Shown piece by piece: positions 6,901 to 14,283 of a DNA stretch of 64,000 bases. Numbering within the stretch: position 1 is the stretch's first letter; every line of letters starts with the position of its first letter. The position numbers and the translations under genes are program-made. This stretch comes from a virus, in the IMG/VR virus record IMGVR_UViG_3300032092_000005, positions 62,001 to 126,000 of that record, one strand, 5' to 3'. Below the pieces are notes generated by a model that was not told the DNA's origin, searched no databases, and saw nothing but the letters and a program-made list of their open reading frames with translations.

Positions 6901-9900
6901 TCTACCAGCTTCTTTACCGAATATTTGAGTAGCTAAATTATTCATAGGTTCAGCTAAGAATTTATTTGCTATATTTCCACCAGCATTAGTAGTAGCAGCA
7001 GTGCCTGTAACTCCCATAGGAATTGCAGCAGTCAACATATTTCTGTAATTATTTTCTAGGGTTTGTCTAAATTGTTTTTCTAGACCATCACGCTCATTTC
7101 TATACTTCTTATTTTCAGCATCTACCTTTTCACGATAGACTTGCTGAGCCTTCATCTCATCCAGTTGAGCTTGAGATAGAACAGGAGTTTGAATATTAGC
7201 TTTAGTAACTTCATCCTGTATTGCTTTTTGTACAGGATCCATAGCTCCCTGCGCAACAATTACAGGATCATCTTTTCTGCCAGTTGGCGCATCACTTGGA
7301 GAGTTTACATTACTATTACTTTCTTCATTGCCATAATTAAAATAATTGCCGCCTGATGCTTTAGACAATTGTGCAACAATTACAGGATCATCTTTTCTGC
7401 CAGTTGGCGCATCACTTGGAGAGTTTACATTACTATTACGTCTTTCATTGCCATAATTAGAATAATTACCGCCGGCACTGCTTGATGATGCTTTAGAAAG
7501 TTGTGCCAATACACTAGCAGAATTTTTTGCCATTGCAGCACGATTTTCACCAGTCTGATAAGGACTTGCTGGACGTTCTATTTCTGTAGTGAAATACTTA
7601 GTAGCATCTGATAGTGTTGTCGATCTTCTAAATCCTTCACCAAAACCAAATTCACCTTTAGCTTCTCTAATGATCAATGCAATGTTATTATCTGGATTCT
7701 TTAAATATTCTGAACTATATCCTTTTCCAAGTCCACCAGCAGTGTTTATCTGAAATAAACCAAAAGATGCTTCCTTAGAAGATACGTTACCCGCGTTTGG
7801 ATTTAATCTAGATTCTGCATACGCATTAACTACAGCCGCTTGTGCTTGAATATCACTAAATCCTGCACCAATAAATCCTTTATAGATTTTTTCTGCCATC
7901 GCAGTCTGTTGCGGAGTAAGATTTGATAATTGACCCGAATAGTCTGGAGAAACTGGAGAAACTACATAAGGAGTAAGTGATGAAGATGCACCAGATGATG
8001 ATGCTCCAGCAGTATCTACTTTAGGTTTGTTAGCGATAGCTTTATTAGCTAATCTTGTACTTTCATCATAATTATCATTTACTGTAGCTCTTTCTGCATC
8101 AAGTTTACCTTGTGCAGGATTTGCCATAGGAGTGTATGTATCTTTTTGGAATGTTTTTGGTATAAATTCAGTCTTCTGATAGTTTTGACTAAACTTTTGT
8201 GCAACATATTCTTTATATACTTTTTTTGGAGCTTCTGCTTCAGCTTTAGTTTCAGATATAAACTTTTTTATGCTATCAGTCTTTGCAATATCAGGAATAA
8301 ATTTATCTGCTAACTCAGCAACTTTCTTTCTTGTAGAAAGTAACGCGCTATCTATAATATTTCCAATATCAAAGAATAGTTTACCCACAAAATTTTGTAC
8401 AACAGTTATAGTACTACTAACGCTATCGTATATTTTACCTAGAGTTTCGCTGCCTTTTATATAATTACTAATGCCATTAACAAGTTTACCAAAAGCATTA
8501 CTCATATCAACTCCGAGTTGACCGAAATAATTTGATATGTCTACACCCACTTCACCTAAAAAATTTCTAACCCGAATGTCCATTGCCTCATCCAGCATTG
8601 AAGCATGTTTGATATCTTCTTTAGCTGCGGCAAAATCTCCACTCATTACATTTCCTATTGCGCTCCAGTAATCTCCTAAATATGCACCGAGATCGCGGAA
8701 ATATCGAGTAACTGCCGTAGTAGCTCTTTGCTGATATGTGCCCTTTCCTTCATCTTTGGTTTGTTTTACATAATCAGTATTAAATACCCAATCAGAAATT
8801 TGTTGTCCAACATCTATTAGTCCACCAGTAAACGAAGCAACACCTCCACCTATAAATGCGGCTGCCCTATCTTTAATTGTAACTTCTCTTACATTTAAAT
8901 CTTTCTTTATTTGCTTAGTATCGAATGCTGAGAATAAACCTTCTACAGCAAATATTATAAGGTCTAAGAACGGTATTAATTTTCCAAAAGATTTAAGTGC
9001 CTTTGTTAATTGTGGAAATTGAACTGCAAGTCTTTCAAAAATTCCAGCGCCTTCTCCACCCATACCAAAAATATTTTTTATCCAACCAATTATATCATCG
9101 AACGATTTGGTAATATAAACTTTAGCAGACTCTAGCATTGGAGTTACATCTTTAAATATACCCGAAAATATACCAAAAAATGATGTCACCAATTTACCAA
9201 TTGCGCTTTCTTTAACAAATAAAGTGGCGCTATCAACAAGTTCACCAAATGTTTTAAATAAATTTTTGAATGAATTTATCTTCTCATCAAAAAGGCCAGC
9301 TACTTCATCAAACTTAAAGAAGTCTTTTAGTTTAGAAATTTTCTCGTCAAAGAAATCACCTATTGCTTCAAACTTAAAGAAGTCTTTTAGTTTAGAAATT
9401 TTCTCGTCAAAGAAATCACCTATTGCTTCAAACTTAAAGAAGTCTTTTAGTTTAGAAATTTTCTCGTCAAAGAAAGCACCTATTGCTTCAAACTTAAAGA
9501 AGTCTTTTAGTTTAGAAATTTTCTCGTCAAAGAAAGCACCTATTTCATCTACTCTCAGGACCTTTTTAAAATCTTCTATAAATTTGCCAATAGTCTTAGA
9601 TGTTTCTGGAAACAATTCACTAAATGCTGTAAATATCTTTCCAGGCAGTTCTTTGAAGAACAAAAAGATATCGTCTAGTTTAAGTGCTTCCCTTAATTTT
9701 GCAAACTTTTCAGCAAGAAAAGCACCTATTTCTTCTATTCTGAAGAATTTTTTAAAATCATCTACAAATTTTGCAATAGCTTTAGTTGTTTCAGGAAATA
9801 TTGCACTAAAAGATTTAAACAATCTACCAGGCAATTCTGTAAAGAATTTAATTAGGTTCTTAAATCCTTCTATTACATTAACTGGCAGTTCTTTGAAGAA

Positions 9901-10518
9901 TTTAATTAGGTTCTTAAGGCCTGCCATTAAATTGTCTGGCAGTTCTTTGAAGAATTTAATAAGATTTTTAATACCCGTCATTAATAGACCAGGTAATTCT
10001 GTGAAAAATTTAATAAGATATTTAAATGCAGCCAATAAGGATTCTTTAAGTCCTTTAAATATATCACCTAAAGTATCAAAAAATGTTTTTGTTTTCTTAC
10101 CGTCGGCTAATGCGTCTGCTGCTTTTGCGGCGCCAGCACCGGCGGTAGCGGCAGGTAATACTGCATTTAAAAGTTTCTTTAAAGGAGAATCTTCAACTTT
10201 GTCTTTGTTTACATTATTTAAACTAAGCGCAAGCATTCTCTTAAGAGTATTATCAATACTATGCAGAGTTCCCAACATATCGCTAGTAACTTTTTTCTGC
10301 TCATTAGCATTTTCTTCTGCAAACTGTCTATCTTGTTGACGTTGAGCAAAATCTCTTTTTTGCATTGTCACTTGACTAGCCATGACACTTTGAATGCCCT
10401 TCATAGCAAGGCCAAAACCAGCAGGATTAGCAGACATAAAGGCGCCCTTTATGCCTGCTCCAAAGCCTGACATTGATTTTTGTATACTACCAGCGAGTTT
10501 AGATGTTAGATCAGCCAT
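3994..10518 (-). CDS. Giant tail tape measure protein with embedded lytic transglycosylase-like domain
   Basis: 2174 residues, minus strand. Tape measure proteins set tail length and are ejected with the DNA; T4 gp29 has only 590. Order: a coiled, Gln/Lys-rich start; about residues 150-260 with repeats of the type NLIKFFKELP; residues about 330-405 with four near-identical 20-residue repeats (FFDEKISKLKDFFKFEAIG); hydrophobic helices around 500-560; a lysozyme/SLT-like domain about 870-990 (AAVVNAYAESRLNPNAG, Glu902 candidate acid, then SFGLFQINTAGGLG); a 40-residue duplication; then long Gly/Ala-rich hydrophobic regions that may cross the host membrane. It lies directly downstream of the gp26/-1 ORF pair, the universal place for a tape measure. 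AAAGAG precedes the ATG. Identification as tape measure rests on size, helical repeats and context. Confidence 0.85.
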   Translation of the reverse strand: MADLTSKLAGSIQKSMSGFGAGIKGAFMSANPAGFGLAMKGIQSVMASQVTMQKRDFAQRQQDRQFAEENANEQKKVTSDMLGTLHSIDNTLKRMLALSLNNVNKDKVEDSPLKKLLNAVLPAATAGAGAAKAADALADGKKTKTFFDTLGDIFKGLKESLLAAFKYLIKFFTELPGLLMTGIKNLIKFFKELPDNLMAGLKNLIKFFKELPVNVIEGFKNLIKFFTELPGRLFKSFSAIFPETTKAIAKFVDDFKKFFRIEEIGAFLAEKFAKLREALKLDDIFLFFKELPGKIFTAFSELFPETSKTIGKFIEDFKKVLRVDEIGAFFDEKISKLKDFFKFEAIGAFFDEKISKLKDFFKFEAIGDFFDEKISKLKDFFKFEAIGDFFDEKISKLKDFFKFDEVAGLFDEKINSFKNLFKTFGELVDSATLFVKESAIGKLVTSFFGIFSGIFKDVTPMLESAKVYITKSFDDIIGWIKNIFGMGGEGAGIFERLAVQFPQLTKALKSFGKLIPFLDLIIFAVEGLFSAFDTKQIKKDLNVREVTIKDRAAAFIGGGVASFTGGLIDVGQQISDWVFNTDYVKQTKDEGKGTYQQRATTAVTRYFRDLGAYLGDYWSAIGNVMSGDFAAAKEDIKHASMLDEAMDIRVRNFLGEVGVDISNYFGQLGVDMSNAFGKLVNGISNYIKGSETLGKIYDSVSSTITVVQNFVGKLFFDIGNIIDSALLSTRKKVAELADKFIPDIAKTDSIKKFISETKAEAEAPKKVYKEYVAQKFSQNYQKTEFIPKTFQKDTYTPMANPAQGKLDAERATVNDNYDESTRLANKAIANKPKVDTAGASSSGASSSLTPYVVSPVSPDYSGQLSNLTPQQTAMAEKIYKGFIGAGFSDIQAQAAVVNAYAESRLNPNAGNVSSKEASFGLFQINTAGGLGKGYSSEYLKNPDNNIALIIREAKGEFGFGEGFRRSTTLSDATKYFTTEIERPASPYQTGENRAAMAKNSASVLAQLSKASSSSAGGNYSNYGNERRNSNVNSPSDAPTGRKDDPVIVAQLSKASGGNYFNYGNEESNSNVNSPSDAPTGRKDDPVIVAQGAMDPVQKAIQDEVTKANIQTPVLSQAQLDEMKAQQVYREKVDAENKKYRNERDGLEKQFRQTLENNYRNMLTAAIPMGVTGTAATTNAGGNIANKFLAEPMNNLATQIFGKEAGRGIGSIFTQLAGSYGNQLVGSVLAPVLGMSSDQMNRSLNNFASGNEGMGWSDLLYGMTGISTDLRSAFGYEQGINNFSKSLAGITSKPFSPLFNMGSTSGVSAAEVSATNAGIINQNAATQNAQIQVAGATAAAQEFVYGVGEAGRNFNANVSGSGSGAGGSGGGILGTIFGALTGSGASGTDLAGWGSRDAGGIMSSAPGGGGGGDSFLGRIGNMITGGKGGAAAGGDFLSNLGGKFIGNALGVKTDSLSGVYAQTGINAIIKNLITSGGVGLEQTIARLAPGALLQRGVIGLGNMIGGASGTVIGDIGLGLSSPGLSAYGNVMDAFAGSNAAIQAGSVLGAVGAGMGAMSISGALSGGYTLDGDMKGVADIATFIGGLTPLGPIGAGLIGAAVNRLFGRSAPYLTNIGIEGTLGASKEAGGSGTSLQGYKNMREKGGMYSSDRNTRTNFGVDPKVAEALMKDVDDNLANMKKATTILGLTTSQKFEDFTQSIQLEFFEKSIEEQNQMLLDTLKTFNNGMLTSVFPIFERFKLEGEDSIGAMNRLATSYSIAGTASKMLGYGDTFGLGVGAIAGDYANSMLPTGFNVEALRAQGIASGKVTNADFYGTYQQLVSAAVGAVAPSSRAITDDDYITTGFGKGASRQLRPGLNIRYSGFGKGGGTNPYIYNPGTAAQAAVYKTVAYGEGDELNVQLANNTDAILRAEQADKLITDFGGKEAYQKYMTDYFNKFYTDKEKVALNLKLAKEELDRIAKDTGLGAELTDVTKDTKLQEKKDAYRKIKDEAYATYLANPTEANRLRYVKLTKEAVAYEESVSKSISAQKYQDKPGDAATKNASLSSSLADLKAPVSGAAVSSASLAGSTNFGTASLTGYTASRNVVKAMGGTGTNNITVIPVSGGTVSGGNSTSAISGGGTLFSPTTYVDNSSVTSTNINGGSGSDNVRDTYSHPIIGSTERSVSSTFGYNYLYR
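7253..7439 (-). repeat. 120-bp-period duplication inside the tape measure gene
   Basis: Bases 7253-7319 are repeated exactly at 7373-7439 (67 identical bases at a spacing of 120). The spacing keeps frame, giving two copies of a 40-residue Ser/Asn/Gly-rich linker (SNVNSPSDAPTGRKDDPVIV) just after the transglycosylase-like domain. It looks like a recent tandem duplication of a linker. Confidence 0.9.
9311..9550 (-). repeat. Four tandem 60-bp repeats in the tape measure gene
   Basis: The 60-base unit beginning AACTTAAAGAAGTCTTTTAG recurs at 9311, 9371, 9431 and 9491 with only one or two changes, encoding four 20-residue helical repeats FFDEKISKLKDFFKFEAIG. More diverged relatives flank it on both sides. 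Unit length in frame and near-identity point to recent expansion by slippage or unequal recombination. Confidence 0.93.
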
Positions 10519-10539
10519 TTTTCTCTTTTTTTATTGTTA

Positions 10540-10743
10540 TTATCTTCTAGAAGACCTAGCTTTTTGTTTGTTCTCATTATCTTTTTGTCTATCAGCTTCC
10601 TCTTTGATAAACTGCGCGAGTAATGTGATATATATTTCCCTCTCAAAAGGCATCATTTCTTCCAATTCTGTTAAACTGTATTTATGATGCTGTATCAATG
10701 CAAAGTTTGTCTTATAATGATTAATTAGACTATCATTTGACAA
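10540..10743 (-). CDS. Small -1 frame tail assembly chaperone part (T-like), probably made by frameshift from gp26
   Basis: The ORF encodes 67 residues from a TTG at 10743, with no ATG before residue 30 and no Shine-Dalgarno. It is open in the -1 frame back through the gp26 stop codon to the slippery site at 10752-10758. Its motif ELEEMMPFEREIYITLL resembles the W/F-ERE-IY signature of the T part of phage tail assembly chaperones, and the basic tail KQKARSSRR is typical as well. It sits between gp26 and the tape measure gene, exactly where lambda gpT and P2 E' lie. The product is therefore most likely the C-terminal 70 residues of a 315-residue gp26-T fusion, not a free protein. Independent TTG initiation coupled to the gp26 stop is the alternative. 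Confidence 0.78.
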   Translation of the reverse strand: MSNDSLINHYKTNFALIQHHKYSLTELEEMMPFEREIYITLLAQFIKEEADRQKDNENKQKARSSRR

Positions 10744-10758
10744 ACTTAACCGAAAAAA
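10703..10758 (-). promoter_or_regulatory. Programmed -1 ribosomal frameshift signal (slippery heptamer plus hairpin)
   Basis: On the minus strand gp26 ends AGT TTT TTC GGT TAA. TTTTTTC (10758-10752), read as T TTT TTC, is a canonical X XXY YYZ -1 slippery heptamer. After slipping, reading continues CGG TTA AGT TTG into the 67-residue ORF. Four bases after the heptamer a perfect 9-bp stem begins (10747-10739 with 10711-10703); inside it a second 6-bp stem (10737-10732 with 10721-10716) closes a 10-base loop. Heptamer, short spacer and hairpin all match known recoding sites. Confidence 0.82.
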
Positions 10759-11486
10759 CTTGTCATTCCCTCAAGTTCGATGTGTTCTTTGCATCCACAC
10801 TTAGAACATTTCCAATCAAAATCTTGTTTTAATTTTGGAATGGTTCCAAAGAATTCGGTTAGTTTTGCAAACTGGTCTTGATTTAAGTCATTAATGAATG
10901 TTAAAAGCTCGGCTCTAGAAGATTCTGAAGCTGGATAGACTGCTTCTGCATCAAAGATATAATCAATACTGTTACACACAATATCAACAATAGTATCTAT
11001 TTGTGATTTATCTTTTGAATCATTTGCTTTTGCAGACATTGATACTGTAGGATACTTTAATACAATGCCAATCTTAGACTCTTCATCCAACATAATCTTT
11101 GGACTATGTTTTGGATCTTTAACTACGTCAACATCCATCAAGTTTAATTTCAATGGTGTAGCGTGTGAGCATTCTACGCCCTCAGAGTTAATTCCATTTG
11201 GATGGCGAAGTTGAATATCAATAATTTCTCCAATAGATTTTGCTCTAAGTTTCAAGAAGAAAAACTCTAAATCGAACATAGGCATATCATCTACTTCAAT
11301 ATCATCGATTGAACAGTTGTTGATAATCTGTTTAATTGCTCTAAACATTTCTGTCGGCTCTTCACTTTCAAGTGCCATAAGCAATAGTTTCTGTTCCTTT
11401 ACTAAGAAAGGTCTGTATTTAACGGGTGCGCCGTTTGATGGTAAATTCAATTCAAAAATTGGTGATTTAATTTTAGGTAAAGCCAT
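10746..11486 (-). CDS. gp26: gp26-like baseplate hub / tail assembly chaperone
   Basis: 246 residues (T4 gp26: 208), of the T4 baseplate protein family. The N-terminus has LPSNGAPVKYRPFLVKEQK, the characteristic start of the family; the middle is helical (MALESEEPTEMFRAIKQII); and the C-terminus carries a small zinc-site candidate with Cys227, Cys230, Cys232 and His235, ending EGMTSFFG. T4 gp26 is needed to assemble the central hub. Here it lies immediately before a -1 ORF and the tape measure, the position of tail assembly chaperones in other phages, and its last codons contain a frameshift heptamer. It therefore probably exists in two forms: 246 residues alone and 315 residues fused to the T-like segment. 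Confidence 0.85.
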   Translation of the reverse strand: MALPKIKSPIFELNLPSNGAPVKYRPFLVKEQKLLLMALESEEPTEMFRAIKQIINNCSIDDIEVDDMPMFDLEFFFLKLRAKSIGEIIDIQLRHPNGINSEGVECSHATPLKLNLMDVDVVKDPKHSPKIMLDEESKIGIVLKYPTVSMSAKANDSKDKSQIDTIVDIVCNSIDYIFDAEAVYPASESSRAELLTFINDLNQDQFAKLTEFFGTIPKLKQDFDWKCSKCGCKEHIELEGMTSFFG

Positions 11487-11516
11487 AGTGTATTATCTCC
11501 GTTTGTTATAAAAAAA

Positions 11517-12185
11517 TTATACAGTATCAAAGATTGAATTGCTTGACAAATCAGGAAAACTTACTACATGATATCTATATGTCATTGTAACAGTAAATCT
11601 TTGGTACGTATTTTGTTCTTCCCATGATAAATTCATAGGACTCAATGCAATAGGATATGCATTCTGTAGGGTATATTTAGCCAATATTCTATTCGCATCA
11701 TTCAGTTGAAATATTCTCATTGATCCTTGAGCATAATCATCGTAATATCGAATAAGACCTGCGCTACTAGAAGCTTTGCCAGTCAAGTCCGTCGCATAAA
11801 CAATATTATCCATCCAAACTTCAAATATTCTTCTTTCATACATATCTTCTGAAGCGATAATAGTAAATGAGTGGTCTGCATATGTATTTTCGTATCCGAA
11901 TTTTAAATTTGGACCAAATGATGTAGTGTCGTCGGTTGTTGCGATTGTTCTTCCAGGCATTTCTGTAGATTCACATCTACATATAAATTTTGGAAGTACA
12001 TCAGATGATGGATTCAAAGGCATGTTCGAGAACCAATTTTGAAGTGTGCCGCCTCTTCTTGCTGATCCTTTAACTTGATCTCTTTTACCTATACCAAAAA
12101 TTGCAGAAGGCAAATCCATCTCTACAAAGAACATGTTAGGTCTTACGGGTACTACTTGTTGTTTAAATGTTGATATACTAAACAT
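11517..12185 (-). CDS. gp54: gp54-like baseplate tube initiator (tail-tube fold)
   Basis: 222 residues from the ATG at 12185, which overlaps the upstream stop as TAATG; a TTG at 12212 would add nine residues and is less likely. The pattern FICRCESTEMPGRTIATTDD, then an EDMYERRIFEVWMDNIV helix and a closing SWEEQNTYQRFTVTMTYRYH is that of tube-type proteins (gp19/gp48/gp54), which share one beta-barrel fold. T4 gp54 (320 residues) sits on gp48 and starts tube polymerisation; no other gp54 candidate is present and gp48 is encoded nearby on the other strand. The shorter length leaves room for another hub-tube role. Confidence 0.6.
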   Translation of the reverse strand: MFSISTFKQQVVPVRPNMFFVEMDLPSAIFGIGKRDQVKGSARRGGTLQNWFSNMPLNPSSDVLPKFICRCESTEMPGRTIATTDDTTSFGPNLKFGYENTYADHSFTIIASEDMYERRIFEVWMDNIVYATDLTGKASSSAGLIRYYDDYAQGSMRIFQLNDANRILAKYTLQNAYPIALSPMNLSWEEQNTYQRFTVTMTYRYHVVSFPDLSSNSIFDTV

Positions 12186-12772
12186 TAGATTTTCTTTCTG
12201 CTGTCTGCCCAAACTTGTTGAGTAGTTGCTTTCTTAAACTTTTCTATTGGTAAAAATAGTGCTATATCCCATTCGACTGAAGTTATCTCTAAGAATGGTG
12301 ATTTTACATGATTGTATAAGTACTTTTTAATAGTAGGCTTATACTCTTTATATTTAGACGCAGCTTTTAGTAGACTGTAACTAATTTTTATCTTAGTCTT
12401 TTCATCATACTTCTTGTCCGTGACTGTAGAATATATTGCATTCATTAGTTTTGCACGAAGCATTGGTGGTAAATAATGAAAGTTAATACCCAAGAAGCCA
12501 TCTGGATGAAGTTCTACTGGAAATATTAGAGGAAATGTATCGTAATATGGCAATTCCATCTTCAATTTTGGATCATACTTGAATAAATACATCATTCCAG
12601 GTTCTAATTGAGCAACCTTTCTCTTTTGAGCGAAAGAGTTCATTACTTTGGACGTAGTTAATCCAGATAACTGACCAGCAGCATCTCGGTACCAATCTCT
12701 AGCTTCAGAAGTTCTAGCTGGCACTTGACCAGCTTGAATGCCTTGATATATAAGTTCTTTGAAAATTGTCAT
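12185..12772 (-). CDS. Conserved T4-like virion-associated protein, function unassigned
   Basis: 195 residues. I recognise the type from T4-like aquatic phages but not a proven function. Features: an N-terminal GQVPARTSEARDWYRDAAGQ block, MYLFKYDPKLKMELPYYDTF, then FPVELHPDGFLGINFHYLPP, a basic helical segment, and WDIALFLPIEKFKKATTQQV with a basic C-terminus. In T4 the DNA-end protector gene 2 lies beside gene 4, and this gene is the neighbour of gp4 here, so a gp2-like role is conceivable; length (T4 gp2: 274) and lack of a clear motif keep this tentative. No membrane segment. A late-promoter-like CATAAATA lies 23 bases upstream. Confidence 0.65.
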   Translation of the reverse strand: MTIFKELIYQGIQAGQVPARTSEARDWYRDAAGQLSGLTTSKVMNSFAQKRKVAQLEPGMMYLFKYDPKLKMELPYYDTFPLIFPVELHPDGFLGINFHYLPPMLRAKLMNAIYSTVTDKKYDEKTKIKISYSLLKAASKYKEYKPTIKKYLYNHVKSPFLEITSVEWDIALFLPIEKFKKATTQQVWADSRKKI

Positions 12773-12794
12773 AGAATTGTTTGTTGTTGTCTTC

Positions 12795-12802
12795 TATTTA
12801 TG
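12795..12802 (-). promoter_or_regulatory. Candidate late promoter, minus strand
   Basis: CATAAATA on the minus strand (7 of 8 with TATAAATA), ending 23 bases before the ATG at 12772. The predicted start near 12789 gives a 16-base leader without an obvious Shine-Dalgarno. It overlaps the end of gp4. Confidence 0.4.
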
Positions 12803-13238
12803 TCAATTCTTTCTCTGTCATCAACTTAAATTCCCAATTTTTGTCTTGGCAATACTTTATTGCAGCAGTCCATTTAGCTTGATTGACGCCCCAAGTCATC
12901 ACTTCATTCAAGAATCTACGAGTTGGTTTTGCTCCTGAGTTCAATCTTTTAGGCTCCATAGTCTGCGCAAGTGGTTTAACTTCAATTATTGATGCACGAA
13001 GTGTTCCATTAGCATCCTTATACTGAATCCAGAAGTCTGGAAAATATCTGTGCCAACGGTTATCTAGAGGTGATAAATAAGGTATAATTATCTCTTCTGA
13101 AGACCATTTGATGATAGAAGATGTAGTATCACAATACACCATAAATTTACGTTCCCATAAACTTCTGTAAGTAATTCCTGTGGGATCTCCATTGTATTTA
13201 GATGGATTTTTTGGTTTATATTTGCCCTTATACGCCAT
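12798..13238 (-). CDS. gp4: Head completion protein gp4
   Basis: 146 residues (T4 gp4, also called 50/65: 150). gp4 acts on filled heads so that tails can attach, and has a TnsA-like nuclease fold. Visible: GKYKPKNPSKYNGDPTGITY, RSLWERKFMVYCD, WSSEEIIIPY, the RYFPDFWIQ strand with Asp, IIEVKP with Glu and Lys (the nuclease D...E-x-K pattern), and WGVNQAKWTAAIKYC. It is the first gene of the minus-strand operon, separated from gp48 on the plus strand by only 36 bases, and it lacks an obvious ribosome site. Confidence 0.92.
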   Translation of the reverse strand: MAYKGKYKPKNPSKYNGDPTGITYRSLWERKFMVYCDTTSSIIKWSSEEIIIPYLSPLDNRWHRYFPDFWIQYKDANGTLRASIIEVKPLAQTMEPKRLNSGAKPTRRFLNEVMTWGVNQAKWTAAIKYCQDKNWEFKLMTEKELT

Positions 13239-13245
13239 AATGTTT

Positions 13246-13253
13246 TATAAATA
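13246..13253 (+). promoter_or_regulatory. T4-type late promoter upstream of gp48
   Basis: A perfect TATAAATA 22 bases before the gp48 ATG, in the divergent gap between gp4 and gp48. The start would fall near 13259, leaving an AAGGA ribosome site in the leader. Confidence 0.8.
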
Positions 13254-13274
13254 GTTAATTAAAAAGGATTTTAA

Positions 13275-14270
13275 ATGGCCACGACACAATTTCTTATGAC
13301 AATGGACACAGCAGGAGGCAGTACTTATCCTCAAGATGGAGCGACAACCTCAACCGCTGGCGCTGGTCAAAATATAGGAAGATATATTTCAGCAGGAATT
13401 CCAGATGGTACTAAATTAAAATTTCCGCAACAAACTGATTCATTTAACACACCATTTATTAAGTTTAATTTTTTAGATGCGTATGGTGATCTCATTTCAG
13501 GTTCTCCTATTATAAGTTTAAGAATGCCCAGTGTATTTAACATAAGTAGTTTTTCTGATTATTCTAGAGCAGATCAAATAATTGGCGACACCCGCGCAGA
13601 GAGTTTGTTTAATTTTGGTAAAACTGGTCTGGGAGAGCTTTCAGGCGCTGCAAGTGAAACAGTAGCTAATATGGCAGAAGCAATAAATTATTCAATTGCA
13701 AAGGGTATTGGTGGAGCTTTAGGTTTTATAGAATCTGCCGGACTTAGTGGTATCAATCAATTTGAGTTTGGTAGAAGACGAGCAGTAAATCCTATGGCAC
13801 AATTATTGTACAAAGGACCGCAGTATAGAAAATATCAAATTCCTGTACCTATGAAACCAAGAAATCAACTTGAAGCACAAGAAATTCAAAAAATAATTAA
13901 AACGTTTAGAGTCGCTTCTTCTCCATCGTATGCATCATCTAATGATTTAACCGTCGGAGACAGAACAGTAGCAACCACAATTGGTTCTGAAACTTCATTT
14001 ACATTTGGATATCCACACTTAGTTGCATTTACTATTGAATTTTTTAAAACTCCTGCCGACTCTGGCGACGGCGTAATACAACAACTATATAAAAGTAAAG
14101 CTTGCGTATTAGAATCTGTTGCTGTGGATTACGGCGGACAAAAACTTGCTTTTTTTGAGGATGGTATTCCTACAGAAATGAATTTAACACTTGCGTTGAG
14201 TGAAGTTACTGCAAGAACACTTGGTGATGAAATGACTAATAATCAAAATGCAAATTTTACAATCTTCTAA
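13275..14270 (+). CDS. gp48: Baseplate tail tube cap gp48
   Basis: 331 residues (T4: 364). gp48 caps the baseplate hub and is the platform for gp54 and the tail tube. Typical family blocks are present: NPMAQLLYKGPQYRKYQI, MKPRNQLEAQEIQKIIKTFR, FGYPHLVAFTIEF, SKACVLESVAVDYGG and the C-terminal FFEDGIPTEMNLTLALSEV. An Ala/Gly-rich stretch (about 115-155) precedes the tube domain. It is the first plus-strand gene of the baseplate operon, with AAGGA before the ATG and a late promoter. Confidence 0.93.
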   Translation: MATTQFLMTMDTAGGSTYPQDGATTSTAGAGQNIGRYISAGIPDGTKLKFPQQTDSFNTPFIKFNFLDAYGDLISGSPIISLRMPSVFNISSFSDYSRADQIIGDTRAESLFNFGKTGLGELSGAASETVANMAEAINYSIAKGIGGALGFIESAGLSGINQFEFGRRRAVNPMAQLLYKGPQYRKYQIPVPMKPRNQLEAQEIQKIIKTFRVASSPSYASSNDLTVGDRTVATTIGSETSFTFGYPHLVAFTIEFFKTPADSGDGVIQQLYKSKACVLESVAVDYGGQKLAFFEDGIPTEMNLTLALSEVTARTLGDEMTNNQNANFTIF

Positions 14271-14283
14271 TCAGTAATATTAT

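Noticed and set aside
9224-10339. 371-codon plus-strand frame opposite the tape measure repeats
   Set aside because: Shadow of the tandem repeat; its product repeats NLKKSFSLEIFSSKK and has no promoter or ribosome site.
12185-12212. Upstream TTG start for the gp54-like protein
   Set aside because: The ATG at 12185 overlapping the previous stop (TAATG) is a better start and the extra residues are not conserved-looking.
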